From: Gammaproteobacteria bacterium
Lineage (GTDB): Bacteria; Pseudomonadota; Gammaproteobacteria; Pseudomonadales; Azotimanducaceae
Assembly (NCBI GenBank): GCA_027295975.1
Contig: JAPUJX010000371.1
Coordinates: forward strand, 1 to 5,673
Length of the DNA stretch: 5,673 nucleotides
Direction of reading: 5' to 3'
A model generated the notes under the pieces. It saw only the letters and a program-made list of their open reading frames with translations, was not told the origin of the DNA and searched no databases. The translations under genes were made by a program, and so were the position numbers. This document shows positions 1 to 5,492 of this stretch, piece after piece. Position 1 is the first letter of the stretch. The number at the start of each line of letters is the position of its first letter.

Positions 1-352
1 GCTGTTTATCACCAGCGGACTCCTGCTTGTCGGTACTCCTTTCGCCGCGGGTTACGGCCTCCCCCTGCTCCTTGGTCTCTACTTCGCCGTTTGTGCTGCC
101 GGAGAAGTTCTGCTGCAGGGGCGATTACAGGCCAACATAAGGGGGCATGCCCGCGCGACCATTACCTCCCTTGCAAGAATGGGGATGGAAGCGTTCGGGA
201 TTTTGCTCTATCTGTTTCTCGGCACAATCGCCCAATTCGCCGACTGGGCAGGCGCATTTGCCGCAACCGGTGTCGTCACCGTGTTGATGGCGTCTTTTTT
301 TCTCCTGGTGAGTGCCCGGTCTGCCCCGGAAGCCGATTCGATCGACGGCTAG
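1..352 (+). CDS. Major facilitator superfamily (MFS) transporter, C-terminal part (5' end outside window)
   Basis: The open frame enters from the left edge (first full codon at 2) and ends with TAG at 350-352, giving the last 116 residues of an integral membrane protein. Four hydrophobic segments are visible, at about residues 1-20, 20-38, 62-82 and 83-103 of the fragment. This fits helices 9-12 of a 12-helix MFS permease. A basic cytoplasmic-type loop (GRLQANIRGHARATITSLAR) precedes a GME segment; an RATITSL-like stretch before helix 11 is common in MFS drug or sugar permeases. The protein ends in a short acidic tail (APEADSIDG). The substrate cannot be told from this fragment. It converges on the peroxiredoxin gene with only 5 bp between stop codons. 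The MFS call rests on hydropathy and the loop motif, so another polytopic transporter is possible. Confidence 0.72.
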   Translation, partial: LFITSGLLLVGTPFAAGYGLPLLLGLYFAVCAAGEVLLQGRLQANIRGHARATITSLARMGMEAFGILLYLFLGTIAQFADWAGAFAATGVVTVLMASFFLLVSARSAPEADSIDG

Positions 353-357
353 CCGCG

Positions 358-837
358 TTACAACGAAGCAAGAATGGCTTCCGCCTTACTCACTTCGAAC
401 TGACCGGGATCTTCAACCGCAAGCTTAACGACGACGCCGTCATCTACAACCATGGCATAACGTTGCGATCGTGTGCCAAGGCCAAAACCGCTGCCGTCCA
501 TCTCGAGCCCCAGGGCACGGGTAAAATCCCCGTTTCCATCCCCCACCATCACAATCGCTTCGGCGTTACGATCTTTACCCCAACTATCCATCACGAAAGC
601 ATCATTGACGGAAACGCAAATGACACTGTCGACTCCTTTGGCTTTGATGGCGTCTGCATTGTCCACGTATCCCGGCAAATGGGAGAGGGAGCAGGTCGGA
701 GTAAACGCCCCGGGAACGGCAAATATCACAACCTTCTTACCGGCAAAAAGATCATCGGTGGTCACTGCGGTGGGTTTGCCGTCCCGCATCGTGTGCATCG
801 TGGCTTCAGGCAGCTTGTCGCCTTCTTGTATGGGCAT
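358..837 (-). CDS. Prx5-type peroxiredoxin (AhpC/TSA-Redoxin family), apparently 1-Cys
   Basis: A 159-residue thiol peroxidase that would reduce H2O2 and organic peroxides in the cytoplasm. The sequence shows the Prx5 active-site block VPGAFTPTCSLSHLPGY, with peroxidatic Cys49 and the Thr46 and Pro42 of the PxxxTxxC motif. It is followed by VICVSVNDAF and GTRSQRYAMVV, whose Arg126 matches the catalytic Arg of Prx5. The only other cysteine is Cys74, which corresponds to a conserved non-resolving Cys of the family. There is no C-terminal resolving Cys like that of human PRDX5, so a 1-Cys cycle using glutathione/glutaredoxin is inferred. The start at 837 was chosen because MPIQEGDKLP is the usual Prx5 N-terminus and a purine-rich AAAGGAAAG lies just upstream. 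A longer frame, open to 966, would run back into the Nudix gene. It lies 91 bp downstream of the Nudix gene on the same strand. Confidence 0.95.
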   Translation of the reverse strand: MPIQEGDKLPEATMHTMRDGKPTAVTTDDLFAGKKVVIFAVPGAFTPTCSLSHLPGYVDNADAIKAKGVDSVICVSVNDAFVMDSWGKDRNAEAIVMVGDGNGDFTRALGLEMDGSGFGLGTRSQRYAMVVDDGVVVKLAVEDPGQFEVSKAEAILASL

Positions 838-850
838 AAGTCTTTCCTTT
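838..850 (-). promoter_or_regulatory. Ribosome binding site of the peroxiredoxin gene
   Basis: On the minus strand the bases before the ATG read AAAGGAAAGACTT. The GGA core is 7-8 bases from the start codon. This supports initiation at 837 rather than at the longer upstream frame. Confidence 0.65.
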
Positions 851-877
851 GTTATCCATCCGGTGTTATCCATCCGG
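850..877. repeat. Perfect 14-bp tandem duplication in the peroxiredoxin leader
   Basis: The unit TGTTATCCATCCGG occurs twice without mismatch, at 850-863 and 864-877. It lies in the gap between the Nudix stop and the peroxiredoxin start, directly upstream of the peroxiredoxin ribosome binding site. On the transcribed strand it reads CCGGATGGATAACA twice. It is either a small slippage duplication or a pair of direct-repeat binding sites; the sequence cannot decide between them. Confidence 0.8.
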
Positions 878-907
878 CCCGGAAGTTTGGAGAATCGCGC
901 GGGCCGG
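874..907 (-). other. GC-rich inverted repeat between the Nudix and peroxiredoxin genes
   Basis: CCGGCCCG at 874-881 is the exact reverse complement of CGGGCCGG at 900-907, with an 18-base spacer. In the minus-strand transcript this would form an 8-bp all-G/C stem, 22-55 bases past the Nudix stop codon. No run of U follows, so it is not a standard intrinsic terminator. It might stabilise the upstream mRNA end, pause polymerase or attenuate readthrough. One arm overlaps the second copy of the 14-bp repeat. Confidence 0.5.
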
Positions 908-928
908 GTCAATGCAGAGTACGCCCCG

Positions 929-1588
929 TTAGCGCCAGGCAAACTCCGGCTGCTCGAAATGTGCAACGCGCGTCTGCCTTCCCAACAAACACACCTCGCG
1001 AAACTGGTAGATCAATGCCGCGGTCGGGGCCGCGATAAAGTCGCTTCCCACCGGCATACGCAGCACCGGATGTTCACTACCCGCAACGTCGTCCAGTATA
1101 GGAGCATCCTCGCGGAGGAATTCGCCGAGGGGTATCCGATGAATGGAAGCCACCTCGTCGGGATTCGGCGCGACCTCCAGACCAACGCCCCCCCACACCA
1201 CAATAGGCGTCATCACGAAACCCGAGCGAGTCACGAAGTCGTCCAACCTGCCAAGCACGTCAGAAACATCCAGGTCGACGTAGACTTCTTCGTGCATCTC
1301 TCTGAGCGCGGTCTGAATGGGGGTTTCACCCGTTTCCAACCTGCCGCCCGGAAACGCCCATTGACCCGGGTGATTACGCAGCCGCGCCGACCGCCGGGTG
1401 AGCAGCAGCGCCGCGGTATCCTGGCGCTCCCCGTAATCCGGCAGTCCCGGCAGGTTGGGACCCAACGCAACGTCGGTGACGGTAATAGCCACGGCCGCAT
1501 GTTGCGCTTCGTTTACTTGTGCCACGTTGGCTTCGAACTTCGCCAAGTTACCGACAATTCGGGTGCGTAAATCTTCATCACAGTTCAT
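929..1588 (-). CDS. Nudix hydrolase of the NudL / CoA-pyrophosphatase type
   Basis: A 219-residue protein expected to cleave a nucleoside-diphosphate-linked substrate, most likely CoA or acyl-CoA, into 3',5'-ADP and phosphopantetheine products. The region LLLTRRSARLRNHPGQWAFPGG (about residues 61-82) matches the NuCoA signature, which precedes the Nudix box in CoA pyrophosphatases. The Nudix box starts at Gly82 and runs through Glu88 to the metal-binding REMHEE at 96-101. The glycine usually two residues after the EE pair is Tyr103 here. About 55 residues precede the domain, with no signal peptide. The ATG at 1588 is forced, because an in-frame TAA lies two codons upstream; no good Shine-Dalgarno sequence is seen. 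It is probably cotranscribed with the downstream peroxiredoxin gene and is divergent from the DMT transporter gene. Another Nudix specificity is possible. Confidence 0.9.
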   Translation of the reverse strand: MNCDEDLRTRIVGNLAKFEANVAQVNEAQHAAVAITVTDVALGPNLPGLPDYGERQDTAALLLTRRSARLRNHPGQWAFPGGRLETGETPIQTALREMHEEVYVDLDVSDVLGRLDDFVTRSGFVMTPIVVWGGVGLEVAPNPDEVASIHRIPLGEFLREDAPILDDVAGSEHPVLRMPVGSDFIAAPTAALIYQFREVCLLGRQTRVAHFEQPEFAWR

Positions 1589-1601
1589 GAGTTAAGGCAT
1601 A

Positions 1602-1621
1602 CTTGTTTAGAGTTGAACAAG
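1602..1621. promoter_or_regulatory. Short inverted repeat over the DMT transporter start codon
   Basis: CTTGTT at 1602-1607 is mirrored by AACAAG at 1616-1621, with an 8-base spacer that contains the TTG start (1613-1615). It also sits 14-33 bases upstream of the Nudix ATG. It could be an operator serving both divergent genes, or an RNA hairpin presenting the start codon in its loop. A 6-bp arm is short enough to occur by chance. Confidence 0.25.
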
Positions 1622-2491
1622 CAAGAACAAAACGCAGTCACGTTTGCACTCGCCGCGGTTGTCCTCTGGTCTACGGTTGCGACCGGATTCAAGCTGGGAC
1701 TGGAATTACTCGAGCCGGTACAGTTGTTGTTTCTCGGGACGCTGGTATCGACGATCATCTTCGTTGTCGCGGCCAGCATTTCGGGTACCTGGCAGGTGAA
1801 CGGACGAACCGTGGGCGAAAGTCTGCTGTTCGGGCTCATCAACCCGTTCCTCTACTACCTGGTGCTTTTTGAAGCTTATGACCGATTGCCCGCGCAGATC
1901 GCCCAGCCACTGAATTTCACCTGGGCCATCGTGCTGGCCGTATTGGCCGTACCGCTGTTGAAACAACCTCTCAGCCGTCGAACGACCGCTGGCATCGCGC
2001 TGAGCTACTTCGGGGTGGTGATTCTACTGACCCAGGGAGACATCGACAGCTGGCCGGTCATCGACTGGTTCGGGGTAACGCTGGCGTTGGCTAGTACCCT
2101 GCTGTGGGCGGGCTACTGGTTGCTGAACACGCGTTCCACGACCCAACCCCTCACGCTGATGGCGTTGAGCTTCCTGTTCGCAACACCACTGATCGGGTTT
2201 GTCTGCATCCTCGGTCCCGGCCTGCCGGTTTTGAGTTGGAAGATCGTCGGGTATGGAGTGTGGGTAGGGTTGATCGAAATGGGTGTTACTTTCCTACTCT
2301 GGCAACAGGCGCTTCGCTTGACCGGCAATGCCGGACGCATCGGACAGCTGATTTTCCTCTCGCCATTTCTCTCCCTGATCTTGATCGGCACCGTGTTGGG
2401 CGAGCGCATCCACTACACGTCCGTCATCGGTCTCGGGGTGATCGTAACGGGGCTGCTGGTAACAGGCCGGCCCCACGGGACAACCGCGTAA
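1613..2491 (+). CDS. DMT superfamily transporter, two EamA domains
   Basis: A 292-residue inner-membrane protein with ten hydrophobic segments, at about residues 10-30, 36-56, 70-90, 97-115, 125-140, 152-172, 180-202, 212-232, 243-264 and 269-285. This is the 5+5 duplicated EamA layout of the drug/metabolite transporter superfamily, and the length is typical. The stretch AYDRLPAQIAQPLNFTWAI before helix 4, and its second-half counterpart QALRLTGNAGRIGQLIFLSP before helix 9, are the conserved repeat signatures. Members export amino acids, metabolites or drugs; the substrate cannot be assigned. The start is TTG: no ATG, GTG or other TTG lies in frame between the upstream TAA (1568-1570) and 1613, and a later start would cut into helix 1. 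The Shine-Dalgarno is weak (AAGG 15 bases upstream). It stops 8 bp before the converging dehalogenase stop. Confidence 0.93.
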   Translation: MNKQEQNAVTFALAAVVLWSTVATGFKLGLELLEPVQLLFLGTLVSTIIFVVAASISGTWQVNGRTVGESLLFGLINPFLYYLVLFEAYDRLPAQIAQPLNFTWAIVLAVLAVPLLKQPLSRRTTAGIALSYFGVVILLTQGDIDSWPVIDWFGVTLALASTLLWAGYWLLNTRSTTQPLTLMALSFLFATPLIGFVCILGPGLPVLSWKIVGYGVWVGLIEMGVTFLLWQQALRLTGNAGRIGQLIFLSPFLSLILIGTVLGERIHYTSVIGLGVIVTGLLVTGRPHGTTA

Positions 2492-2499
2492 CGACACGA

Positions 2500-3375
2500 T
2501 CAGATCGACACCAGCCAGTCATGGAGTGCGTGGCCGATTTCGTCGGGGGAGTCTTCCTGAATAAAGTGGCTGCCTTTTACCGTCACCTCAACCTGGTTGG
2601 GCCAGGTCCGGCAGATCTCACGCTGGGGACCCACCAGCAGGGCGCCGGGTTGTGCATTGACGAAAAGCTTAGGCAACGGCGCCTCGGCGAGCCAGCGCGC
2701 GTACTCCTCGGTAACGCGCACTACGTCTGCGGGCTCACCATCGATTGGAATCTGCCGGGGCCAGGTGAGTGTCGGCCGACGGTCCTCCCCCGGTTCCCTG
2801 AACGGACGCCGGTAAACGTCCATCTCATCATGGGTTAACTCACGCTGTACCGAGCCAGGCAGAACCCGCTCGACGAAGGTATTCTTTTCGAGCACCATCT
2901 CCTCGCCCGCCGGGGAGCGAAAACCCTGAAACACGCCCCGGGCGTTCTCGGGAAACGTATCCCACGTCAGTGGAGTGACAATCGCCTCCATGTAACAGAT
3001 ACCGGAAACCGCCTCACGGTGCCGGTTGGCCCAGTCGAAGCCGAGCGCCGAACCCCAGTCGTGAATAACGAATATGATGTCCTCGGAAATATTCAGGGCT
3101 TCCAGGGCACCTGAAAAGTACCGGCTGTGCTCGGCAAAGGTATAACGCTCCGGGCCGGAATCATCGAGCTTGGCGGAATCACCCATGCCGATGAGATCCA
3201 ACGCAATACACCGGCCGAGATCCTGAACGTGGGGCATAATGTTACGCCAGAGGTAGGACGAGGTTGGGTTGCCGTGTTGAAACACGATGGGCCGCCCCTC
3301 TCCCATTTCCACGTAAGCCATCCGTTTACCCAGCACCTCAATGAATTTTTTGGGATGTTCCGTCGCGCTCACCAT
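2500..3375 (-). CDS. dhaA: Haloalkane dehalogenase, subfamily II (DhaA/LinB/DmbA-like)
   Basis: A 291-residue alpha/beta-hydrolase that splits carbon-halogen bonds hydrolytically, yielding an alcohol and halide. All five residues of the subfamily-II catalytic set are visible: halide-holding Asn36 in HGNPTSS, nucleophile Asp106 and halide-holding Trp107 in [14 protein letters not shown], acid Glu130 in CYMEAI, and base His270 in [14 protein letters not shown]. The cap region (about 135-225) contains [19 protein letters not shown] and [20 protein letters not shown], recalling LinB and DmbA. No signal peptide is seen, so it should be cytoplasmic. The ATG at 3375 has AGGAG eight bases upstream. 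It lies 45 bp downstream of the crotonase-fold gene and is probably cotranscribed with it. Physiological substrate is unknown; many members lack proven natural substrates. The symbol is the generic family name, not proof of orthology. Confidence 0.94.
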   Translation of the reverse strand: MVSATEHPKKFIEVLGKRMAYVEMGEGRPIVFQHGNPTSSYLWRNIMPHVQDLGRCIALDLIGMGDSAKLDDSGPERYTFAEHSRYFSGALEALNISEDIIFVIHDWGSALGFDWANRHREAVSGICYMEAIVTPLTWDTFPENARGVFQGFRSPAGEEMVLEKNTFVERVLPGSVQRELTHDEMDVYRRPFREPGEDRRPTLTWPRQIPIDGEPADVVRVTEEYARWLAEAPLPKLFVNAQPGALLVGPQREICRTWPNQVEVTVKGSHFIQEDSPDEIGHALHDWLVSI

Positions 3376-3383
3376 GTTGTCGA

Positions 3384-3388
3384 CTCCT
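3384..3388 (-). promoter_or_regulatory. Ribosome binding site of the haloalkane dehalogenase gene
   Basis: The minus strand reads AGGAG followed by eight bases and then the ATG at 3375. This is a near-consensus Shine-Dalgarno at good spacing and fixes the start. Confidence 0.75.
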
Positions 3389-3420
3389 GTGGGCAGTTTC
3401 CAAACCGCCTCGATGTTGAT

Positions 3421-4209
3421 TTATTTCCCGGTAAACACCGGTCTGCGCTTTTCGAGGAACGCTTTCATTCCTTCCTGTCCATCCTCACTGATGGAAAGCT
3501 CGGCGATGGAGCGGGCCTCGAGTTCCATCTGGGATTCCAACGATTGATCGAAGCTGCCATTGAGCAGTGTTTTCACCGCGCCGTTGGCAAGCGCGGGACC
3601 CTCCGCCAGTTTCCGGGCGAGCTTTGTCGCCACCGAAACCACCTCGTCATCCGCAACCACCTGGTTGACGACCCCCCAGGCGAGGGCTTCGGCGGCATTC
3701 AGCACCCGGTTGGTCAACATCAGCTCCCGGGTTCGTCCGTCGCCGATTTTGCGCGGCATGAAGTACGTGGAACTGCCGTCCGGCGACAAACCGGCCCGGG
3801 TATATGCCATGGTGAATACCGCCGACTCCGCGGCAACGGCAAGGTCCGCAGCCATCACCAGGCTGAAGCCCGCCCCCGCAGCGGTGCCGTTTACCGCTGC
3901 AATTACCGGTGCCATGCCTCGAGAAAGACGGGACAGGGCCAGATGCAGATCACCCGTCATCTTCTTCAGGAGGGTTTTAGCACCGGCTCCGGCGCTTGCG
4001 AAAGCGCCCAGATCTCCCCCGGCGCAGAACATCTTTCCAGCGCCCGTCATCACTACCGCCCGCACCTGTGGGTCGTCATCGCAGAGCAGGGCCACCTCGG
4101 AAAGCTCTCTGGCGCAATCGGGGCCCATTGCATTAGCCGCTTCCGGGCGATTGAAGGTAATTGTGGCAACCCCGTCGGCTACCTCAAAGATCAGGGTCTC
4201 ATAGTTCAT
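3421..4209 (-). CDS. Enoyl-CoA hydratase/isomerase family protein (crotonase fold) with non-canonical active site
   Basis: A 262-residue crotonase-superfamily protein, the usual length, acting on a CoA thioester in the cytoplasm. The family is seen in FNRPEAANAM (19-28), the oxyanion-hole segment FCAGGDL (61-67) and NGTAAGAGFSLVMAADLA (107-124). Aligned by eye to rat mitochondrial hydratase, the two catalytic glutamates are missing: Ser116 stands at Glu144, and the Glu164 region reads AYTRAGLSPD. Asp144 in that segment matches the position of the catalytic Asp of PaaG-type isomerases. Double-bond isomerisation or another crotonase reaction is therefore as likely as hydration. ATG at 4209 is preferred over the longer frame to 4245 because GAGGA lies seven bases upstream and MNYETLIFEV is a normal crotonase N-terminus. 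It is first of a pair with the dehalogenase and divergent from the acyl-CoA dehydrogenases. Confidence 0.92.
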   Translation of the reverse strand: MNYETLIFEVADGVATITFNRPEAANAMGPDCARELSEVALLCDDDPQVRAVVMTGAGKMFCAGGDLGAFASAGAGAKTLLKKMTGDLHLALSRLSRGMAPVIAAVNGTAAGAGFSLVMAADLAVAAESAVFTMAYTRAGLSPDGSSTYFMPRKIGDGRTRELMLTNRVLNAAEALAWGVVNQVVADDEVVSVATKLARKLAEGPALANGAVKTLLNGSFDQSLESQMELEARSIAELSISEDGQEGMKAFLEKRRPVFTGK

Positions 4210-4216
4210 GAAAAGA

Positions 4217-4221
4217 TCCTC
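4217..4221 (-). promoter_or_regulatory. Ribosome binding site of the crotonase-fold gene
   Basis: GAGGA on the minus strand lies seven bases before the ATG at 4209. It supports this start over the upstream ATG at 4245. Confidence 0.7.
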
Positions 4222-4253
4222 GGGAAAACGCTCAAGTAAGCGCAATAGCTCAC

Positions 4254-4284
4254 CTTTTACCGCATTCCAGGTAAAAGATTCAAT
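4254..4284. promoter_or_regulatory. Divergent promoter/operator: 8+8 bp palindrome overlapping promoter-like hexamers
   Basis: In the 116-bp gap between the divergent starts, CTTTTACC (4254-4261) and GGTAAAAG (4270-4277) form a perfect inverted repeat with an 8-base spacer, the size of a TetR- or GntR-type operator. Promoter-like hexamers overlap it. On the plus strand these are TTTACC (4256-4261), 17 bp, TTCAAT (4279-4284). On the minus strand they are TTGAAT (4283-4278), 18 bp, TAAAAG (4259-4254). Each hexamer matches the sigma-70 consensus at about 4 of 6 positions. Both would give leaders of about 35 nt before the respective ATGs. A repressor bound here could silence both operons together. 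The palindrome is directly seen; the promoters and regulator are inferred, and no regulator gene is in the window. Confidence 0.45.
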
Positions 4285-4293
4285 TATTGGTTA

Positions 4294-4319
4294 AGCTTTC
4301 GTTTTATCGGGAGGAAGCT
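4294..4319 (+). promoter_or_regulatory. Possible leader hairpin covering part of the acyl-CoA dehydrogenase Shine-Dalgarno
   Basis: AGCTTTC (4294-4300) can pair with GGAAGCT (4313-4319), as six Watson-Crick pairs plus one G-U, with a 12-base loop. The second arm includes the 3' half of the GGAGGA ribosome binding site, whose GGAGG core is at 4310-4314, 11 bases before ATG 4326. The stem would partly occlude ribosome binding. It is short and may be fortuitous. Confidence 0.25.
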
Positions 4320-4325
4320 GCAACC

Positions 4326-5492
4326 ATGGACATCGAGCTCAGCCCCGAGGATCTCGCTTTCCGGGAAGATGTGCGCAGCTTTTTTGCCGAGAACGCCTAC
4401 AAGGCAGGCGAAGACTACAATCTGTGGCGCCTGGACTGGTTCAGGAAGGCAAGAGACAAAGGCGGCTGGGACGTGCCCAAATGGTCTACCGAGTTCGGAG
4501 GCCCGGGTTGGACGCCCACCCAACATTATATCTGGGAGCAGGAAACGGCCAGAGCAACTCTGCCCTGGGACATGCCTTTCGGCATCGGCATGATCGCCCC
4601 TATCGTCATGGCGCACGGTAATGAAGAACAACAGCAACGATTTCTTCCCGACATTCGTGCACGCAAGGTGAACTGGTGCCAGGGGTATTCCGAACCAGGT
4701 GCCGGTTCCGACCTCGCCTCCCTGAAAACCAAGGCGGTACTCTCCGAAGACCGCACCCACTACACCGTAAACGGCACCAAAATGTGGACCACCATGGCCC
4801 AGATAGCGGACTGGATCTTCTGCCTCACCCGCACGGACGATTCGGGCATAAAACAGGAAGGAATTACCTTCCTGCTGTTTCCCATGAAGCAGGAGGGGAT
4901 CGAGGTGAAGCCGATCATCACCCTCGGCGGCGCCCATAGCGTGAATACGGTGCACTTCACCGACGTGAAGGTTCCCGTGGAGAACCGAATCGGCGAAGAG
5001 GGCAAAGGGTGGACATACGCGAAGGGTCTACTGGAGCACGAACGCACGGGACTGGCGGGTATCTCTCGATCCGTCGTTGCGCTGGAAAAACTCAAGAGCC
5101 AGGCTACAACCGTGAAGCGCGGCAATGGCTCACTGATGGACGAGCCGGCCTTCCGGGCAAAGGTTGCCGAACTCGAAATCGACCTCATGGCAAGCGAGTT
5201 CACCGAACTGCGCAGCCTCGCCAGCGCGTCGGCAGGTTCGGCGCCGGGTCCGGAATCTTCGATTCTGAAGCTGAAAGGCACGGAGATTCAGCAGCGCATC
5301 CAGAAGTTGACCGTCGAGGCGGGTGGCATCTACACCGCTGGATGGGGCAAACCCGTCGGGCACAAATTCGCCAAAGACGGTATGAGCGGTTATCTCGCCA
5401 GCCGCGCATTTACCATCTACGGCGGAGCAAGCGAAGTGCAGAAGGACGTGATCGCCAAAAACGTATTGGGGATCAAGAGGTCGTCCAGATGA
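4326..5492 (+). CDS. Acyl-CoA dehydrogenase, first subunit of a tandem pair (FadE-like)
   Basis: A 388-residue FAD enzyme that would introduce the alpha,beta double bond into an acyl-CoA and pass electrons to ETF. The three ACAD regions are present: N-terminal helices (1-115), the middle beta domain with the flavin/substrate signature WCQGYSEPGAGSDL (117-130) and KMWTT (152-156), and the C-terminal helical domain with TIYGGASEVQKDVIAKNVLG (363-382). At the position of the medium-chain enzyme's catalytic Glu376 there is Gly366, but Glu239 in LLEHER sits where isovaleryl-CoA-type dehydrogenases keep their base. ATG 4326 is chosen because GGGAGGAAG precedes it and MDIELSPEDLAF is a standard start; an in-frame TTG at 4287 has no such support. 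Its stop overlaps the next gene's start by ATGA, suggesting a heteromeric enzyme. The substrate is unknown. Confidence 0.94.
   Translation: MDIELSPEDLAFREDVRSFFAENAYKAGEDYNLWRLDWFRKARDKGGWDVPKWSTEFGGPGWTPTQHYIWEQETARATLPWDMPFGIGMIAPIVMAHGNEEQQQRFLPDIRARKVNWCQGYSEPGAGSDLASLKTKAVLSEDRTHYTVNGTKMWTTMAQIADWIFCLTRTDDSGIKQEGITFLLFPMKQEGIEVKPIITLGGAHSVNTVHFTDVKVPVENRIGEEGKGWTYAKGLLEHERTGLAGISRSVVALEKLKSQATTVKRGNGSLMDEPAFRAKVAELEIDLMASEFTELRSLASASAGSAPGPESSILKLKGTEIQQRIQKLTVEAGGIYTAGWGKPVGHKFAKDGMSGYLASRAFTIYGGASEVQKDVIAKNVLGIKRSSR
5475..5492 (+). promoter_or_regulatory. Internal ribosome binding site and ATGA stop/start overlap
   Basis: AAGAGG at 5475-5480 lies eight bases before the ATG at 5489, which shares bases with the TGA at 5490-5492 of the preceding gene. 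This arrangement normally gives coupled translation and near-equal amounts of the two proteins. Confidence 0.8.

Noticed and set aside
353..357. Transcription terminator in the convergent gaps (353-357 and 2492-2499)
   Set aside because: The gaps are only 5 and 8 bp, and I see no stem followed by a U-run in or beside them; convergent transcription may end inside the opposing genes or by Rho.
838..966. 43-residue N-terminal extension of the peroxiredoxin
   Set aside because: It would overlap the Nudix 3' end and encode the tandem repeat and the ribosome binding site. The start at 837 matches the family N-terminus.
91..1038. Plus-strand open frame of 315 codons from inside the MFS fragment through the peroxiredoxin gene
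   Set aside because: It is out of frame with the recognisable membrane protein and antisense to the peroxiredoxin; its composition is not protein-like.
473..1570. Long plus-strand open frame of 365 codons across the peroxiredoxin and Nudix genes
   Set aside because: It is antisense to two clear family members, its translation is rich in Arg, Pro and His with no domain, and it crosses a real intergenic gap. It is an open frame produced by high G+C.
2104..2838. Plus-strand open frame overlapping the DMT transporter end and the dehalogenase end
   Set aside because: It crosses the convergent stops and shows no family features; the transporter frame has a coherent ten-helix pattern.
3127..4239. 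Plus-strand open frame of 370 codons opposite the dehalogenase and crotonase genes
   Set aside because: It is a shadow of two strongly supported minus-strand genes, with no recognisable motif or ribosome binding site.
4210..4245. 12-residue N-terminal extension of the crotonase-fold protein
   Set aside because: The extension would translate the GAGGA ribosome binding site and does not match the family N-terminus.
4287..4325. TTG start 13 codons upstream of the first acyl-CoA dehydrogenase
   Set aside because: The extension would translate the GGAGG site, and the ATG at 4326 fits the family start.
4284..4955. Minus-strand open frame of 223 codons opposite the first acyl-CoA dehydrogenase
   Set aside because: It is antisense to a full-length, motif-rich enzyme and resembles no protein family.
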